Part shown: positions 59,711 to 64,000 of the stretch, piece after piece
Layout of the letters: each line of letters begins with the position of its first letter
How positions within the stretch are numbered: position 1 is the first letter of the stretch
Assembly: GCA_021292105.1 (NCBI GenBank)
Contig: CM037865.1
Span: forward strand, 66,151,630-66,215,629
DNA length: 64,000 nucleotides
Origin: Anadara kagoshimensis
Lineage: Eukaryota; Mollusca; Bivalvia; Arcoida; Arcidae
Reading direction: 5' to 3'
Translations under genes and position numbers: made by a program
The notes under the pieces: model-generated
The model's database searches: none
What the model was told of the DNA's origin: nothing
Seen by the model: only the letters and a program-made list of their open reading frames with translations

Positions 59711-60500
59711 TATTTTAAGAAGGAAGATATAAAACCCGGTTTTTCCTATTTTTAATTGGCTTACAAGATCTTTTCCCAATATTTGATTGGGATTTCTATT
59801 TTCTAATGTTGTATCCCTGTACATCCGAACACTCGCAGTATGTATATTTTACCCATAGATAATCAATAAGAAGATTACCATGAACCAAGGAAAATTAACA
59901 TCAATACATCAACTTCAATTACTAGGGAAGTAGACATAAAACGATCACAAAGCAAGACAATTCCTACGCCCCATTTCTTAGTAGGCTAAAGTTGATGTTA
60001 TTTTCCTGGAATTACGTTGGAATTACACACACTGACTTCACCAGCTGATGTGTGAATCACGAGTCTGCTAAGATACAAATTACATGTTTTCTGACATTGT
60101 TTTATTGTCGTGTATTGCAGCATGCTAGTAAGTTTCCCGCCAAATTAGTTCCTGGAATATCTCGGATTTTATTTCAGTTTTCTCTGTCAGTATCATACAA
60201 AGTCTACGGATCATGAACGGAGAAAAAAATCAATGTATGAAGTAATTTTAACATGGAAATATATGATAACGTCTTCTGTATACTCTAACAACAATCCAGA
60301 GCAGAGGCGAATCTCATGACTCATTGTTTGATAACCGACCGAAATAATGTTAGAAAATTTATATGTTTTGGAGTTAACTTCTTTAGGAGTTATTATTTAT
60401 TCATGTATTTAATTTTATAAACATGTTCTTGGATACCGCAATGCTGAAAATAGCCAATGATTTTTTATCCAAAAAATAAATGATAAAATTGGTAAAAATG

Positions 60501-60574
<74 letters not shown>
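60501..60574 (+). repeat. Poly(A) followed by (AC)n
   Basis: 31 A residues, then about 20 AC dinucleotides, lying between the two related MITEs. Confidence 0.95.
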
Positions 60575-60576
<2 letters not shown>

Positions 60577-60623
60577 AGGCTAATAACTCTCGCCGTTCGC
60601 GTGGATATGTGGATATTTGAGTA

Positions 60624-60804
60624 CAGTCAAGCCTGTCTATAAAGGCCACCCAAGGGAACCAATAAAAGTGACCTTTGTGGGCAGGTGGCCTTTATATACA
60701 GGTTCAAATAATATGAATAAAGAACAATTGGAATACAATTCAACTGACTTTTATAAGCAGGTGGCCCCTATATAAAAGTGGCCTTTAAGGAAGGTTGGAC
60801 TTCA
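60624..60804. mobile_element. MITE with CAGTCAAGCCTGTCTATAAAGG ends, copy 2
   Basis: Same family and orientation as 59549-59710, about 1.07 kb away. The left end is preceded by TA; the right end (GGAAGGTTGGACTTCAT) has lost the final CTG. An internal inverted repeat (CCTTTATA/TATAAAAG) remains. Confidence 0.8.
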
Positions 60805-61311
60805 TTAAGATCTGTGGCTAAATGCCTTAACCGGTAACAGAACTTACACGCATAACCTAAGGTTAATTTTAAGCTTGTAAATTTTGTGAAAAAAAAATGC
60901 ATTTTGAAATTATAGCTATGTAGTATCATTATGGATTTTCTCAAATATGGTTAGAACGCAATTATATTCGTTTATAAATAGTATACGCTTGTTACATAAC
61001 TGTTGAAATCAATTCTGTAAATGTGCAAGAACCCATTATATAAATCTATATACAATAAAATTCTATCTGTGTGCAAGGCTGCAACATATGTACCTATTAA
61101 TTAAAGTGAATTCTCTTGTAAACGTGCTTAAATGAACAAGACATCAGAATGCTGCAAAACAATACTGATTTTATGTATAAGGTGATAATTCGGTCTATAT
61201 ATACGTCTTATAATTATATACGGTATATATGAGGGCTATTTGGAGTGTTATAACGAGAAAAACAGATGTTCATCATCATATAGGACAGTGCAGATGTTTT
61301 TATATGCCTGT

Positions 61312-61580
61312 GCAATGGAGCGTATTATGGTATGACTTTGTCCGTCTGTCTGTCCGTCCGTACGTACGTTAACATTTTGTATGTCCGTACCACATCTTTA
61401 GACTCGATGGGGATATCAAGATGAAAATTGTACCAAACAAGTATTATGAGAAGGCGATGTGTCGCGCATAAAATTTAGGTCCGAGCTTTGAAAGTCAAGG
61501 TCACAGCTTGAGTTCAAAGATCAAATAAGGACATAATGTAATGCAAGAACCTTTATTATTTTTCTTTAATTCATTTCATA
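61312..61580 (+). repeat. Diverged TGTCCGTC-type repeat, copy 5
   Basis: GTCCGTCTGTCTGTCCGTCC followed by an AAAGTCAAGGTCACAGC block echoes the family but the 5' part differs, so it may be a separate subfamily. Confidence 0.4.
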
Positions 61581-61618
61581 TGTGGTATGGATTTACAACA
61601 AGTAAAAGTAATACTGAT

Positions 61619-62125
61619 TAACATATAGAACGGGATTTTGTGTCGCATTTCAATTTTTTTGCAGAATTTGAGTTATGGTTCTTTGTATCTAGTCTTGTGT
61701 TTAATTTTCTTGTGGGTGCAACTTGTCCCACAGACTGATTGTTTTGAAATTTGGCATGTGTTATCGGGGTCATATGAAGATGCTATATTGTAAAATGAAG
61801 ATACTGCATGGGATTTTTCAGTTATGACCCTTTGAGTGCCACTTAATAAGGGCGTAATTTAAAAATACAATAACTGATACATTTTTCATGTAAATCCTTT
61901 CCAATTTGGAATGATTTCACAAGAAGCATTGATGTTTAACATATTAAACGAGTTTTTGTGTGTGTCGCATTTCAACTTTCCGCAGATCTTTGCATTCATT
62001 TTCTCGTATCTTGTGTTCAATTTTCTTGTGGGTGAAACTAGTCCCACAGTTTTTAACTGATTGCTTTTTAAGTTGACATGTGTGATGGGGATCACATGAA
62101 GATGTGCATATTATAAAATGAATGT
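61619..62125 (+). repeat. Two diverged tandem copies of a ~316-bp unit
   Basis: Blocks TTAACATAT.{2}AACG, GTGTCGCATTTCAA, TCTTGTGTT.AATTTTCTTG, TGGGTG.AACT.GTCCCACAG and TCA.ATGAAGATG occur near 61619-61800 and again near 61935-62125 in the same order. No ORF of note. Confidence 0.75.
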
Positions 62126-62349
62126 TCTGCGAGAAATTTTACCTTCTCTTATTATTCCTGTTTATATTATAGACATTGACGGGCGTATATTGCCCAACTA
62201 AGTGCTCTTGTTTTTATGTGTAACAAATGAAGGATTTTTATTTGAATATCGGTCTTCAACACTATCTTTCACCAAACTAATGAGCGTGATACAGAACTTG
62301 AACATGAAACGGAACCTCGATGAAACTGAAGCACAATCAATGATACGAA

Positions 62350-62371
62350 TCATATATATATATATATATAT
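62350..62371. repeat. (AT)n microsatellite
   Basis: About 11 AT dinucleotides. Confidence 0.9.
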
Positions 62372-62399
62372 CGAACATCCCACTGTAATTAACCAACTA

Positions 62400-63480
62400 T
62401 AGTGACAATCTTCAATACCCGTGTTTAATTAAAAGCAAAATTATTCGATATTCATGATATATTTTTTGTTTGAATAACAACAAAAATGCAATGGATTGTA
62501 AAAAATAGATGCATAACGTAAATTATAAAAACCCAACCCAATACAAACTTTCAGCATGGCAAAAAGGTATTCTACTGTATTTCCAGTAATTCAGTGTACA
62601 TGGAAATTGCAAGAATAAAGTCGTATTTTCCAACAAACTCACAAAAAATTGTTAAAACTTAATACAAAATATACTGACCTAATAGGGAAAAATATTTTTC
62701 ATTCATGAAACAGTGAACTTAATTCTGTACATAGAGCAATTTTTTTTAACTTTTTAACAAAAAAACAAATATGACCATGTCAAAATTATCCCTTCTGTAC
62801 CTTCTTACTTACAACAACTATAAACGTTATGTCATATTTGAATATTCATGATGATCACACCTGGAAAAAACCCGAGCAACAATGACCTACCTGACCCTAA
62901 ATGCACTGATGTAACTTTGAATAAGGCCCAATTGGTGTATAAACTTGATCAAATTTCCACAATTTTCGCAAAATTTCTCTATGTACAAAAGAACTGAACA
63001 ATAATGCTTTTGATTAAAAATATAATTTGGTTAGGTCAGTGCATTTTAAATGCATTTTATTGATAGTTTAATGGAAACATTTTCAATTAAAAGAAATAAA
63101 GAATAAAAACCATCTGCCATCAATTTATGGAAATACAGTAGTCAGAACATCATCGTTCGTTACATTGGTCAATCAAGGTATATAAACAATCCCGTAACCA
63201 GTGTTAATCGATAAATATTTGCGGTGTAGCTAGAATATCGAATGCTTAAAACACCTTATTGTACTAGTTTGATAAAGCTAAATGGAATCCCACTTCAATC
63301 AAAAAGATGTCGATCAGAAAATGGCAGCGTAAACACTTTCTCTAACAAATAGAAACAATAGGGTATCACAAATTTTTTGATAAGTTTGATGTCTGTGTGT
63401 CCAGGATTGCCCTGGATATATTTGAAGTTTCATAGTTCCATGATCCTTTCACACAATTTTTATTACATAGGTGGCTGGTG
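62400..63480. other. Intergenic stretch without recognisable gene
   Basis: AT-rich DNA with no frame over 60 codons that looks real, no clear repeat array and no transposon ends that I can pair. Confidence 0.55.
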
Positions 63481-63499
63481 TAGCTAGCTAAACAGGAGG

Positions 63500-63640
63500 T
63501 GCTTACACTTCTGGCGCACCGGTCTCACTTCTCTGGTGAAAGTTCACGTGTTTAACCTAACTTGTCTGTTTCAAAGTTTTTACGTTGCTTCTGGTTTGTG
63601 ATTCGGACACGGGTCAGTATGTTTGTTTTTGATTTGCATA
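63500..63640 (-). repeat. Inverted copy of the CACCGGTCTCACTTC...TTCGGACACGGG repeat
   Basis: On the minus strand the words CCGTGTCCGAATCAC, GAACTTTCACCAGAGAAGTG and AGACCGGTGCGCC match the 50755 and 54375 copies. Confidence 0.65.
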
Positions 63641-64000
63641 AATGTTAGCAGGGTTTCTCCAAAAGTGTCTGTGTTTAATGCACAATAGTAAAAACGTTTT
63701 ATTGTGTTAACACATCTCGGTAAGAAGAGACACTTCGATAAAAAGCCAATTAAAAAACAAACAGCAACATACCATTCTTTTGATTAAAGATATACATATA
63801 TTTTGACCCCGTAAATGTGCTTTTTGATGTTTTGATAAAAATACCTTAAAATAATTTGTCTAATTGTAAATTTGATTAATACAGGTACAAACAGTGTAAT
63901 ATGTAGGGCAATGGTTTATGTACAAACAGCAATTATATAAATCATCTTTTGTTGTTTAGTCAAAATAGTCTTAAGATTTTTTTAAATTGTGACGTGTTCT

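Overview
The window is nuclear DNA of an animal, most likely a bivalve mollusc; a mytilid mussel is my best guess, not proven. It is AT-rich, its genes are split into many short exons with GT-AG introns, and it is full of short palindromic DNA transposons, tRNA-derived SINE pieces and minisatellites. No bacterial operon, rRNA gene, CRISPR array or recognisable virus is seen.

Three genes can be supported. (1) Positions 486-20981, plus strand: the 3' part of a BRWD/PHIP-type gene, a chromatin reader. I traced 24 exons by splice sites and reading phase. They encode the last WD40 repeats, the acidic SDYSDW region, the crypto-Tudor module, two bromodomains and a Ser/Asp/Glu-rich basic tail. The 5' part lies upstream of the window. 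The 3' UTR probably runs to about 24.65 kb. (2) Positions 30053-31006, minus strand: a small coiled-coil protein gene, possibly CCDC190-like, whose single coding exon is broken by two compensating frame changes. (3) Positions 37911-57703, minus strand: a complete nine-exon FLVCR/SLC49-family transporter gene. All nine exons join in phase to 484 codons including the stop.

BRWD faces the two minus-strand genes tail to tail. The space between them (24.7-30.0 and 31.1-37.8 kb) holds transposon fossils: a mariner transposase, a Penelope-like reverse transcriptase, a 349-bp inverted-repeat element with an internal 27-bp minisatellite, and degenerate tandem repeats. The last 6 kb (57.7-64 kb) is FLVCR upstream DNA with MITE pairs and simple repeats.

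The most striking object is a 5.2-kb array of about 105 copies of a 49/50-bp unit inside FLVCR intron 5. The unit appears to be copied from the start of FLVCR exon 6 together with its 3' splice site, so the intron carries about a hundred decoy acceptor-plus-exon-start cassettes next to the real exon. A second curiosity is that the last codons and stop of BRWD are repeated downstream in its own 3' UTR.
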